Assembly: GCF_017313265.1 (NCBI RefSeq)
Contig: NZ_JAFLQZ010000003.1
Coordinates: 1 to 64,000 of the forward strand
Direction of reading: 5' to 3'
DNA length: 64,000 bases
DNA from: Hymenobacter telluris
GTDB lineage: Bacteria; Bacteroidota; Bacteroidia; Cytophagales; Hymenobacteraceae
Shown: in pieces, positions 16,016 to 24,001 of the stretch
How the letters are laid out: each line of letters starts with the position of its first letter
Numbering within the stretch: the stretch's first letter is position 1
Notes under the pieces: model-generated
What the model was told of the DNA's origin: nothing
What the model saw: only the letters and a program-made list of their open reading frames with translations
Database searches by the model: none
Made by a program: the position numbers and the translations under genes

Positions 16016-17192
16016 CGTTGAACGAGCTATGAATACGCAACTGGTTGCTGAATATTTTGATGAAACCCTTGGCGTCACGGCCGTCCCAGGCGTCGTTTTC
16101 TTCGCCGTAGGTCGCCACTTTGGAACGCATCATGTCGTACTGAGACTCGATGCCTTGCAACTCGAATTGATACGGCTTCAAAGTCACGAACACCTTGCCC
16201 GACACCCGCTCCTGCGACGACGTAAGGAAGGCTTCCATGTCGCGCATCACTGGGTCGAGGTACTGCGCCTCGTGCAGCAAGGTGCCGTACCAGTTGGCGA
16301 TGTAGTCTTTGTGCAGCAGCTGCCACCGGCTGGACGTGTGCTTCTCCAGCAGGTGGTGCGCTTTCAGCAGAATCAGCGGCGCGGGCGCCTCGAAACCGAC
16401 GCGGCCTTTGATACCGAGAATCGTGTCGCCTACGTGCGTGTCGCGGCCGATGGCGTAGGTGCCGGCTAGGTCGTTCAGGGCCTGAATCAGCTCCACCGGG
16501 TTCATGGTTTTGCCATTCAGCGCCACTGGCTCGCCCTTCTCAAAGGTGATGTCGATGCTGGTGGGCTCGGTTGCGCTGATCTGCGTGGGGTACGCCGACT
16601 CGGGCAGGGCCTGATTGGAAGTCAGGGTTTCGACGCCGCCCACACTGGTGCCCCAGATACCCTTGTTAATGGAGTATTTGGCCTTTTCCCAACTCATCTC
16701 GAAGCCGTGTTGGTTCAGGAAATCAATCTCGGCCTGGCGCGACAATTTCAGGTCGCGGATGGGCGTGATGATTTCCGTGTTCGGCGAAATCACCGAGAAA
16801 GCCACGTCGAAACGCACCTGGTCGTTGCCGGCGCCGGTGCTACCGTGGGCAATGTAGTCGGCCTTGTGCTCGCGGGCGTACTCGGCCAAAGCCAGCGACT
16901 GGAACATGCGCTCTGCGCTAACGCTCAGCGGGTAGGTGTCGTTCTTGAGAATATTGCCAAAAATGAGGTAGCGCAAACAGTCCTGGTAGAATCGCTGGGT
17001 CACGTCAATTACCTCGTGCTTGGTCGAGCCCAATTCATAGGCGCGCTTCTCGATGGCGGCCAGCTCTTCCTCGGAAAAGCCGCCGGAGTTGACGATGACG
17101 GTGTGAACTTCCAGACCCAGCTCGCGGGTCAGATATACAACGCAGTAGGAAGTATCCAGGCCGCCGCTGTAAGCTAAAACTACCTTTTTCAT
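16005..17192 (-). CDS. argG: Argininosuccinate synthase
   Basis: A 395-residue enzyme that joins citrulline and aspartate using ATP. The P-loop-like AYSGGLDTSY is at residues 8-17, and AHGSTGAGNDQVRF and GRDTHVGDTI are also visible. The length is normal. It is the second gene of the leftward arm and overlaps argC. A 7-mer inverted repeat lies directly in front of its start codon. Confidence 0.97.
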   Translation of the reverse strand: MKKVVLAYSGGLDTSYCVVYLTRELGLEVHTVIVNSGGFSEEELAAIEKRAYELGSTKHEVIDVTQRFYQDCLRYLIFGNILKNDTYPLSVSAERMFQSLALAEYAREHKADYIAHGSTGAGNDQVRFDVAFSVISPNTEIITPIRDLKLSRQAEIDFLNQHGFEMSWEKAKYSINKGIWGTSVGGVETLTSNQALPESAYPTQISATEPTSIDITFEKGEPVALNGKTMNPVELIQALNDLAGTYAIGRDTHVGDTILGIKGRVGFEAPAPLILLKAHHLLEKHTSSRWQLLHKDYIANWYGTLLHEAQYLDPVMRDMEAFLTSSQERVSGKVFVTLKPYQFELQGIESQYDMMRSKVATYGEENDAWDGRDAKGFIKIFSNQLRIHSSFNDEN

Positions 17193-17196
17193 TTAT

Positions 17197-17295
17197 TGGT
17201 ATTGAGTATTGGGTATTGAGTAGTTGGTATCTGCATTGAGCTTTTCACGGTTGCAAATCAGTCTCAATACGTACTACCAACTACTTAATACTTTA
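17197..17295. repeat. Inverted repeat with 7-mer tandem arms (GTATTGA type)
   Basis: The left arm, from 17199, reads in 7-base steps: GTATTGA, GTATTGG, GTATTGA, GTAGTTG, GTATCTG. The right arm (17265-17295), read on the other strand, gives GTATTAA, GTAGTTG, GTAGTAC, GTATTGA. The arms pair best over GTATTRAGTAGTTGGTA. The right arm contains the stop codon and the last codons of the upstream GNAT gene, and the left arm ends at the argG start. Confidence 0.8.
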
Positions 17296-17857
17296 AAATT
17301 TCAATCGACTCCTGCACAACCTGGCCATACTGGTCGTCGAGCTTGTCGTAGACCATGCCGGTGCACAAACACATTTTGCGCTCATTTTCCATCAGGATGC
17401 CATAGTTTTTGCAGCTAGAGCAGCCTTTCCAGAAATCGTCGCTTTGGGTTAGTTCGGGGAAGGTGACCGGGCGGTAGCCCAGCTCGTTGTTGATCTTCAT
17501 CACGGCCGCTGAGGTCGTGATACCGAAGATTTTGGCCGCCGGGTATTTTGTGCGCGACAACTCGAACACGCGGTGCTTGATGGCGCGGCCCAGGCCTTCT
17601 TTGCGCAGCTCGGTATTCACAATGAGGCCCGAGTTGACGACAAACTTGTTGTCCTCAAAGGTTTCGATGTAGCAGAAGCCAGCCAGCTGCTCATCAATGA
17701 AGGCAATAATGGCGTCGCCTTTCACCATCTTCTTTACCAGATAGTTGGGGTCGCGCTTGGCGATGCCGACGCCGCGCGCTTTGGCGGATTCGGCGTACCA
17801 CTGACAGAGGGTTTCCACATACTGCGCATCGGCAGCATCGGCGACTCGTAAAAGCAT
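17285..17857 (-). CDS. GNAT acyltransferase, probable N-acyl-glutamate synthase
   Basis: A 190-residue GNAT protein (MLLRVADAADAQYVETLCQW) with the acyl-CoA loop in ELRKEGLGRAIKHRVFEL. A distinctive Cys-rich tail is CSSCKNYGILM...RKMCLC. It is the first gene of the leftward arginine arm, immediately before argG, so it is the best candidate for the first acylation step of the pathway. That role is inferred from position and from GNATs in Bacteroidota arginine clusters. The ATG at 17857 is used; a TTG six bases earlier is less likely. Its last residues ILKY and its stop lie inside a repeat arm. Confidence 0.85.
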   Translation of the reverse strand: MLLRVADAADAQYVETLCQWYAESAKARGVGIAKRDPNYLVKKMVKGDAIIAFIDEQLAGFCYIETFEDNKFVVNSGLIVNTELRKEGLGRAIKHRVFELSRTKYPAAKIFGITTSAAVMKINNELGYRPVTFPELTQSDDFWKGCSSCKNYGILMENERKMCLCTGMVYDKLDDQYGQVVQESIEILKY

Positions 17858-18325
17858 GGTCAAAGCTCAGTTAGTTGCCTTCGTATACGGCAACAAGCTT
17901 GGAAAGACGATATGGGAATGTGAAGCTTGCGTAACAAGCTACGCGGCAACTGGCAGCGCCAGAGGGGAAATAAGCCCGAAAAATAACGGAGACCTCAGGA
18001 GGCTATAAAAGACCAGCAGCTAGGGTCGGGGGAGCGGGTTAGTCCGGCAAGTATCCGGAAAAAGGCGCACTAGGGCTTACACTCGTGTCAGGCAGATTAA
18101 TTCGTTGAAAGTCTCTTCTGTGGGGTGTCCTTGACTTCCCCGTGCTGGTTTTCACTATTCAAAAACACAGCCAAAGTAGTGCAGCCAGCGGTTAAGCTGG
18201 CATTGTTCGCAGGGCCGTCGTGGGCCGCAGCAAGCATACAGGAGAAGAGAGACGAATCATGACAGGCACCGCTGAGCGGTGAGAAGTGGTTTCTGCGGCT
18301 TTAAAATGCAGTGGGCCGCTAAATC

Positions 18326-18360
18326 GTTGCAAAACTAGATGTTTTTTTTCGGAAACTTTG
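18326..18360 (+). promoter_or_regulatory. Candidate promoter of the argB-argE-argH arm
   Basis: GTTG at 18326-18329 and AAACTTTG at 18353-18360 resemble the Bacteroidota -33 and -7 boxes; the second differs from TAnnTTTG in one base and the spacing is slightly long. The argB ATG is 120 bases further on. The whole divergent gap 17864-18479 has no gene. I did not find a convincing ArgR box. Confidence 0.35.
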
Positions 18361-18479
18361 CCCCTCTTCCTTCAAAAACCACCTGCCAGGCCCCGTGCTG
18401 CGTAGGTTATTTGGCCACTTCAGGGGCTGTTTTAGCAATTGCACCCGCCTGAGCGCTGCATTTTATCTTTTCGTTACCT

Positions 18480-19262
18480 ATGAGCGAAGTCCTGAAAATC
18501 TTTAAAATCGGCGGCGGCATAATCGACGACATCACTCAACTCGGGCAGTTTCTGGCGGAACTGGCGCAGGTATCCGGCCGCAAAATTCTGGTGCACGGCG
18601 GCGGCAAAGGGGCCAACCAGATGCTGCAACGCCTCGGCATCGAGCCCCAGATGGTGGAAGGCCGCCGCATCACCGACGCCGCCACCCTCGACATCGTAAC
18701 GATGTTTTACGCCGGCAAAACCAACAAGCAAATCGTGGCCCTGCTGCAAGCTGAAGAAGTGAATGCGCTAGGCTTGTCGGGCGCTGATGGCAACGTCATT
18801 CAAGCCACCAGGCGGCCCGTGCGCACCATCGACTACGGTTTTGTGGGTGACCTAAACGAGCATAGCGTCAACACTAAGCTGCTGGAACAATTGCTGGAAA
18901 CCGGCCTTACGCCGGTGCTGTGCGCCATTACCCACGACGGGCACGGCCAGCTGCTTAATACCAACGCCGACACCATTGCCAGCTCGTTGGCGCGGGCCCT
19001 GGCCGGCTCCTACACGGTGGAGTTGCACTTCTGCTTCGAGAAAGACGGCGTGCTGGCTGACATCAACGATGAAGCCTCGGTTATCCCGCAGATTACCGCC
19101 GACCAGTACCAGCAACTGAAATCCGAAGGCGTCATTGCGGCCGGCATGGTGCCCAAGCTCGACAACGCCTTTGCCGCGCTGGAAGCCGGCGTGGAGCGCG
19201 TGGTGATTGAAAATGCGCTCCGCATCAATGAACCCGTTAAGACCATCCTATGCCGGAGCTAA
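18480..19262 (+). CDS. argB: N-acetylglutamate kinase
   Basis: A 260-residue amino-acid kinase that phosphorylates N-acyl-glutamate. It starts MSEVLKIFKIGGGIIDD and has the glycine-rich ILVHGGGKGANQML and the substrate-binding CAITHDGHGQLLNTNADT. The final KLDNAFAALEAGVERVVI is typical. The length is at the short end of the family, without the N-terminal arginine-binding extension, so arginine feedback on this enzyme is unlikely (inference). Its stop overlaps the next start by 13 bases. Confidence 0.95.
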   Translation: MSEVLKIFKIGGGIIDDITQLGQFLAELAQVSGRKILVHGGGKGANQMLQRLGIEPQMVEGRRITDAATLDIVTMFYAGKTNKQIVALLQAEEVNALGLSGADGNVIQATRRPVRTIDYGFVGDLNEHSVNTKLLEQLLETGLTPVLCAITHDGHGQLLNTNADTIASSLARALAGSYTVELHFCFEKDGVLADINDEASVIPQITADQYQQLKSEGVIAAGMVPKLDNAFAALEAGVERVVIENALRINEPVKTILCRS

Positions 19263-20320
19263 TCGAGCGGCTCACCGAAGAGGCCATTCAGCTGCTGATT
19301 CAGCTGATTCAGACGCCCTCTTTCTCGCGGGAAGAAGACCAGACGGCGGACCTGATTTTTCGGTTTCTGGCGTTCCACGGTGCCCAGCCGCAGCGCGACA
19401 AAAACAACGTGTGGGCCGCCACCCGGCCGTTCAACGCCGGCAAGCCCACTATCCTGCTCAACTCCCACCACGACACCGTGAAGCCCGGCAGCACCTGGAC
19501 CTACGACCCATGCGGGGCAGTAGTGGAAGGCGACAAGCTCACCGGGCTCGGCAGCAACGACGCGGGAGCTTCGGCCGTGAGTTTGCTGGCTACGTTTCTG
19601 TACTTCCACCAGCAAGCCAACCTGCCGTTCAACCTGATTTGTGCCATTACGGCCGAGGAGGAAGTTTCAGGCGCCAACGGTATCCGGGCCATGCTGCCGC
19701 TGCTCCCCCCTATCGACCTAGGCATCGTGGGCGAACCAACCCAAATGGACCTGGCCATTGCCGAAAAAGGCCTAGTGGTGCTGGACTGCGTAGCGCACGG
19801 CCGCACCGGCCACGCCGCCCGCGAAGAAGGCGAAAACGCCTTGTACAAAGCCCTGCCCGACATCCAGTGGTTTCAGCAGTACCAGTTTCCGCAGGTATCG
19901 GAGCTGCTGGGGGCCGTGAAAACCACCGTCACGCAGATTCAGGCCGGCTCGCAGCACAATGTAGTGCCCGATGCCTGCCGTTTCGTGGTGGACGTGCGCA
20001 CCAACGAGCTGTATTCCAACGAGGAAGTGGTACAGCTCGTCCGGCAGCACGTAGCCGCCGACGTAACGCCGCGTTCCACTCACCTCAACTCGTCGCGCAT
20101 TGCCCTCACGCATCCGGTGGTGCAGCGCGGGCTGGCGCTAGGTTGCCGCACGTTCGGCTCAGCCACCTTGTCCGACCAAAGCATGATGCCCTTCGACACC
20201 GTGAAAGTCGGCCCCGGCGACTCGGCCCGCTCCCACACCCCCGACGAGTACATTCTGCTCAGTGAAATCCGGGCAGGAATCCGGGGCTACGTAGCTTTAC
20301 TGCACGGGCTAGCGCTATGA
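19250..20320 (+). CDS. argE: M20 metallopeptidase, N-acyl-citrulline/ornithine deacylase (ArgE-like)
   Basis: A 356-residue M20 amidohydrolase that removes the acyl group from the arginine precursor. Metal and catalytic residues are visible: NSHHDTV (His73, Asp75), SNDAG (Asp104), AEEEVSG (Glu136/137), VGEPTQ and the C-terminal RSHTPDE. In organisms with an acyl-ornithine transcarbamylase the substrate is acyl-citrulline; whether it is acetyl or succinyl is not shown by sequence. It is translationally coupled to argB (overlapping ATG) and followed by argH. Confidence 0.92.
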   Translation: MPELIERLTEEAIQLLIQLIQTPSFSREEDQTADLIFRFLAFHGAQPQRDKNNVWAATRPFNAGKPTILLNSHHDTVKPGSTWTYDPCGAVVEGDKLTGLGSNDAGASAVSLLATFLYFHQQANLPFNLICAITAEEEVSGANGIRAMLPLLPPIDLGIVGEPTQMDLAIAEKGLVVLDCVAHGRTGHAAREEGENALYKALPDIQWFQQYQFPQVSELLGAVKTTVTQIQAGSQHNVVPDACRFVVDVRTNELYSNEEVVQLVRQHVAADVTPRSTHLNSSRIALTHPVVQRGLALGCRTFGSATLSDQSMMPFDTVKVGPGDSARSHTPDEYILLSEIRAGIRGYVALLHGLAL

Positions 20321-20411
20321 TGTAGAGACGCAATACTTTGCGTCTCATCGTTGGACGAGCGAAACCGCACCACCTCAGCAACAAAGAGACGCAAAGTATT
20401 GCGTCTCTACA
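20321..20411. repeat. Perfect 25-bp inverted repeat, TGTAGAGACGC family
   Basis: Arms 20321-20345 and 20387-20411 are exact reverse complements (TGTAGAGACGCAATACTTTG and on to CGTCT), with a 41-base loop. It lies between the deacylase stop and argH. A relative with the same ends is at 39139-39222. The following GTGCGAAGTAGATGCTTCGCAG (20439-20460, stem GCGAAG/CTTCGC) is another small palindrome. Confidence 0.95.
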
Positions 20412-20474
20412 GCCCAACTACCTCACTCTTATAATATGTGCGAAGTAGATGCTTCGCAGTACACCGCAACACGC

Positions 20475-21782
20475 ATGAAAATCTGGGAGAAAGGCATTGC
20501 CGTCGATAAGAAAATAGAGCAGTTCACGGTAGGCCGTGACCGGGAATTGGACGGATATTTGGCGCGGTTCGATGTGGAAGCTTCCCAGGCGCAAGCCACC
20601 ATGCTGGCATCGGTGGGGTTGATTTCCGAGGAAGAAAACCAGCAACTCCAACAAGGCCTTACCGAGCTAGCCGCGCAGATAGAAGCGGGTACTTTCACTA
20701 TCGACGAAAACTTCGAGGACGTGCACTCAAAAATCGAGTTTTACCTGACCGAGAAGTTTGGTGACGCAGGCAAGAAAATCCACACGGCCCGCTCCCGCAA
20801 CGACCAGGTGCTAACCGCCATCCAGCTGTTCCTGAAAGACTACACCGAGCAGGCCGCCGCCCAAATTATGGCCCTCGTGGACGTGCTATTGCAAAAAGCC
20901 GAAACCCACCAAGCCGACTTGATGCCCGGCTACACCCACTTCCAGGCCGCCATGCCCAGCAGCTTCGGCTTGTGGTTTTCGGCCTACGCCGAACACCTGC
21001 TCCTAGACTTGGCCTTGCTGGAAGCCGCCCACACAGTAGCTGACCAAAACCCGCTGGGCTCCGGCGCCGGTTTCGGCAGCAGCTTCCCCATCGACCGGCA
21101 ACAAACCACTCAGCAAATGGGGTTCAGCAACCTCGCCGTTAGCTCAGTGGGCGCCCAAATGCTACGCGGCAAAACCGAAAAAACCGTGGCTTTTGCGCTA
21201 GCGGGTGTGGCGGCTACTCTCTCGAAGCTGGCCTACGACCTGGTCCTATATAACAGCCAGGACTTAGCGTTTGTGGAGCTGCCGGCGGCTTTCACCACGG
21301 GGTCCAGCATCATGCCGCACAAGAAAAACCCCGACGTGTTTGAGTTGGTGCGGGCCCGCTGCAACGCGCTGCAAGGCCTGCCCACCACCATCATGCTGGC
21401 CACCAACAACCTGCCCAGCGGCTACCACCGTGACTTTCAGATTCTGAAGGAAATCCTGTTCGAGCCGATGATGCAGTTTCTCGACATCCTCGACATTCTA
21501 CTATTTGCCCTGCCCCAGCTGAAAATCAAGCCCGATTTGCTGAACCAAGCGAAGTACGACGGCATTTTCTCGGTGGAAAATATCAACCAACTCATCCAGG
21601 CCGGCGTGCCGTTCCGGGAGGCGTACGTGCAGGTGGGCCAAGCCGTGGACCAGGGCCGCTACGTACCGCATCGTGAGTTTCATACCACCCACCTGGGCAG
21701 CGTGCACAACCTGGGCCTAGCCGAAATCCGGGAGAAAGTGGCGCGGGTACAGCAGCAAAGTCGGGTGCTACTGAAAAGATAG
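20475..21782 (+). CDS. argH: Argininosuccinate lyase
   Basis: A 435-residue lyase that releases arginine and fumarate. The family signature GSSIMPHKKNPD is present, with HTARSRNDQVLTA and MPGYTHFQAAMP before it. The ATG at 20475 (MKIWEKGIAVDKK) is chosen; an earlier in-frame ATG at 20436 would add 13 residues encoded by a small palindrome. It closes the rightward arm. No clear terminator follows. Confidence 0.96.
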   Translation: MKIWEKGIAVDKKIEQFTVGRDRELDGYLARFDVEASQAQATMLASVGLISEEENQQLQQGLTELAAQIEAGTFTIDENFEDVHSKIEFYLTEKFGDAGKKIHTARSRNDQVLTAIQLFLKDYTEQAAAQIMALVDVLLQKAETHQADLMPGYTHFQAAMPSSFGLWFSAYAEHLLLDLALLEAAHTVADQNPLGSGAGFGSSFPIDRQQTTQQMGFSNLAVSSVGAQMLRGKTEKTVAFALAGVAATLSKLAYDLVLYNSQDLAFVELPAAFTTGSSIMPHKKNPDVFELVRARCNALQGLPTTIMLATNNLPSGYHRDFQILKEILFEPMMQFLDILDILLFALPQLKIKPDLLNQAKYDGIFSVENINQLIQAGVPFREAYVQVGQAVDQGRYVPHREFHTTHLGSVHNLGLAEIREKVARVQQQSRVLLKR

Positions 21783-22068
21783 TCTGGTTGAAATAATAGC
21801 TGGATCCGGTACGTACGATGAATACCCCCTCCTGCTACAGCTGACGCACGACGGAATATCAAGGTATGCAATGCCCGTTATTCCCGAGGAAGTGGCTTGC
21901 TGTTTCATTGAATTCGAGGCCAACCCTGAAATGTGACCGAAAAAACACGAATCAGGAAACGCAGGGGCCGCGGCATTTCAACAGCTGAGGAGTTTGGAAA
22001 TTCTTCCAACGCTTGTTCACTATCGAAGCCGCTGGGCCGTGTATCCTGCTTAGCCGTGACAAGTATCA

Positions 22069-22113
22069 GCAAGAGCTACTGGTCAAGCAATTCACTTAAC
22101 CAGTAGCTCTTGC
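22069..22113. other. Perfect 15-bp stem-loop in a gene-poor gap
   Basis: GCAAGAGCTACTGGT (22069-22083) pairs exactly with ACCAGTAGCTCTTGC (22099-22113) around a 15-base loop. No T-tract follows on either side, so it is not a standard terminator. It could end argH transcription about 290 bases downstream of that gene or be a recombination or protein-binding site. The gap 21783-22572 holds no gene that I can support. Confidence 0.6.
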
Positions 22114-22274
22114 AATGGGACATGCAGCCAAATGCTGGCGCTTTTCATGAGCCTTTTTTCACTCAAAGGATAGTGAAGCGCTAATAATGTGAAAAATATT
22201 TTTCCTCATCATCAAAATCCAACTATTGCTTCTACTCTAACCAACAAGCAGTTACAACTTCTACGTCAAAAAAA

Positions 22275-22304
22275 GTGAGCATATACTCACTAAATATTAG
22301 TGAG
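22275..22304. promoter_or_regulatory. Operator-like palindromes GTGAG-N6-CTCAC / CTCACTAA-ATA-TTAGTGAG
   Basis: GTGAGCATATACTCAC at 22275-22290 shares its right half with the perfect palindrome CTCACTAAATATTAGTGAG at 22286-22304. Three GTGAG half-sites of alternating orientation therefore stand in a row. This lies in a markedly AT-rich island (about 22140-22345), unlike the surroundings. The shape is that of a dimeric repressor site, but no adjacent regulator gene is present. Confidence 0.45.
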
Positions 22305-22572
22305 CTAACACTTACTAGTTGAAAATATTTTGTAATATTGCTCCCGTTATCAGCTAATGAATCCCCCCCATCAGCTGATAACCAATTCCCACGCTCCGTT
22401 TATGCAGGTGCCGACCCCACCCCGCCTGTAAAACCTTCGGATACGGGGCAGCTAGTTCAGTCGAGTTGTTCCACAGGTACCCGAATCCAAGTAGCCGGCC
22501 GCTTCGATCTGTTTCGAGGCGACCGGCTTCTGCTTTATAGGGGTTTTGCTTTGTTCTATCTGTTTGAGGCTG

Positions 22573-22764
22573 CTATTCGCGCTTATCGAGGCGGTTGGCA
22601 AATTTCCAGACCACCAGTACGCCCGCCACAAACTGTACGAACAGCCCTGCCCGAATCAGCCAGTCGCTGCCAGGGTAGTGCTGCATCTTGAAAAACGCTG
22701 CCATCAGCACAAATGCCATCCCAATCAGGAGCAGGGTAATCAACAAACGATAGGAAAGCTTCAT
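22573..22764 (-). CDS. Small GldL-like two-helix membrane protein
   Basis: A 63-residue protein, MKLSYRLLITLLLIGMAFVL. Two membrane helices are joined by a turn with FKMQHYPGSDWLIRAG. The F-K-x-x-H-x-P-G pattern between helices is the one seen in the membrane part of gliding protein GldL and in short GldL-like relatives of Bacteroidota. It lacks the long GldL cytoplasmic tail, so it is not GldL itself. The start at 22764 precedes a basic residue and the first helix. Confidence 0.65.
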   Translation of the reverse strand: MKLSYRLLITLLLIGMAFVLMAAFFKMQHYPGSDWLIRAGLFVQFVAGVLVVWKFANRLDKRE

Positions 22765-22969
22765 AAGGGTGCGGGGCAGCAGAATCAGAACTGAATATGC
22801 AAGGATACGGCTGGAAAACCTCATTGTTCAGCGGGGCTGGCTCTTGCTCGCTCATGTCGGCTGCGCGTGGCCAGTGTTTCGCGCATACATATAGGTACCG
22901 GGTACCCAGTTGTTTTGGGCTGCACTAGCTCAGGCAAGGAAGAAAAGAACCTTTATCTTTCCTTCCTCT

Positions 22970-23920
22970 ATGCGCTGCATCCTTTTTCTCGCTATCTGCC
23001 TGTTAGGCAGCACTCTTATCAGCTGGGCACAAACCCATGCTGCTCCGTCCGATTCCAGCCGCAACAAGCCCTACCGGTATGAGGAAACCATGCCGGTGTT
23101 TCCGGGTGGCCCCTCCGCGCTGCTGAAGTTTCTCTCCGACAGCATGCGCTACCCTAAATCGGCGCTGCGTGACCAGGTGCAAGACAAAGTATTTATATCA
23201 TTCCTGGTGAATCCGGAGGGCCGCACGACTGACATTCAAGTGAAGCAAGGCGTCCGGGCCGACCTAGACGCGGAAGCCCTGCGTGTGGCGAAGCGCCTAA
23301 CGCAGGTGCAGTGGCAGCCAGGCACCCAAAACCGAAAGCCGGTTACGGTATCGTATACCGTGCCGCTTACGTTCAGCATTAACAACGGCCCCGGCGGCTT
23401 CACCGCTGATTCGCTCGACCAACTACCGGTGCCAACGTTTCTGCTGCCAGTTGCTACCTGGACCGCCAGTCGGGGCCCGCTGCCTGCTGGTAAAGGCTTG
23501 ATTTATGGCAGCTGCATCCAGCGCCTAGGGTTCAGTAGCGGCGGGCTTCCGCAACATGTACTGCTTGTTGATCTTGCCACTCCCAAAGTGCTGCGGGTGA
23601 TAGTGAAGCCCACTATGAAAAGCCGCAAAGAGAATGAGTTTTGCGTGGCACTGCCAGCCGGCACCTATGCGCTATATCAGTATTATTACAGCTATGGCAA
23701 CGATGAGCTACGCAAACCTAGCAACCAAATAGGCACCATAGCTGCCACTCGCTACGTGTTTACAGTGCAAGCCGGGCAGCTAAACTACGTGGGCACCTGG
23801 GATTTTAGCACACCGCAACAACCCAGCTTCCGGCCCGACGAAACCGCCCTCCAGAAGCGCATCAACCCAACTTACCGCAAACTCGGCTTTGCCGATGCGG
23901 TGCTGTCCGTGCCCAAATAG
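22970..23920 (+). CDS. Secreted TonB C-terminal-domain protein
   Basis: A 316-residue protein with a signal peptide (MRCILFLAICLLGSTLISWA). A TonB-type C-terminal fold follows at about residues 35-130: PVFPGGPSALLKFLSDSMRYP, then VFISFLVNPEGRTTDIQVKQG and VQWQPGTQNRKPVTVSYTVPL. The second half is a separate domain of unknown type. Unlike true TonB it lacks a membrane anchor and Pro-rich spacer, so it is probably a periplasmic relative rather than an energy transducer. A near-consensus -7 box TATCTTTC lies ten bases before the ATG. Confidence 0.75.
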   Translation: MRCILFLAICLLGSTLISWAQTHAAPSDSSRNKPYRYEETMPVFPGGPSALLKFLSDSMRYPKSALRDQVQDKVFISFLVNPEGRTTDIQVKQGVRADLDAEALRVAKRLTQVQWQPGTQNRKPVTVSYTVPLTFSINNGPGGFTADSLDQLPVPTFLLPVATWTASRGPLPAGKGLIYGSCIQRLGFSSGGLPQHVLLVDLATPKVLRVIVKPTMKSRKENEFCVALPAGTYALYQYYYSYGNDELRKPSNQIGTIAATRYVFTVQAGQLNYVGTWDFSTPQQPSFRPDETALQKRINPTYRKLGFADAVLSVPK

Positions 23921-23934
23921 CACTGCAACCACAC

Positions 23935-23972
23935 AAAAACGCCCCGAAACCGCATGGTTCCGGGGCGTTTTT
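23935..23972. terminator. Strong bidirectional terminator
   Basis: AAAAACGCCCCGAAAC pairs with GTTCCGGGGCGTTTTT with one mismatch around a short loop. It lies between the convergent TonB-like gene and lpdA. Confidence 0.9.
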
Positions 23973-24001
23973 TGGGCGGCAACTGGAAGCTACCAGCTTT
24001 C

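Noticed and set aside
20436..20474. Upstream in-frame ATG of argH (MCEVDASQYTATR)
   Set aside because: The extra 13 codons are a small GCGAAG/CTTCGC palindrome, and the normal ArgH start MKIWEKG follows.
22338..22691. Plus-strand frame of 117 codons upstream of the TonB-like gene
   Set aside because: It starts with TTG, has no domain and overlaps the GldL-like gene, whose two-helix product is far more convincing.
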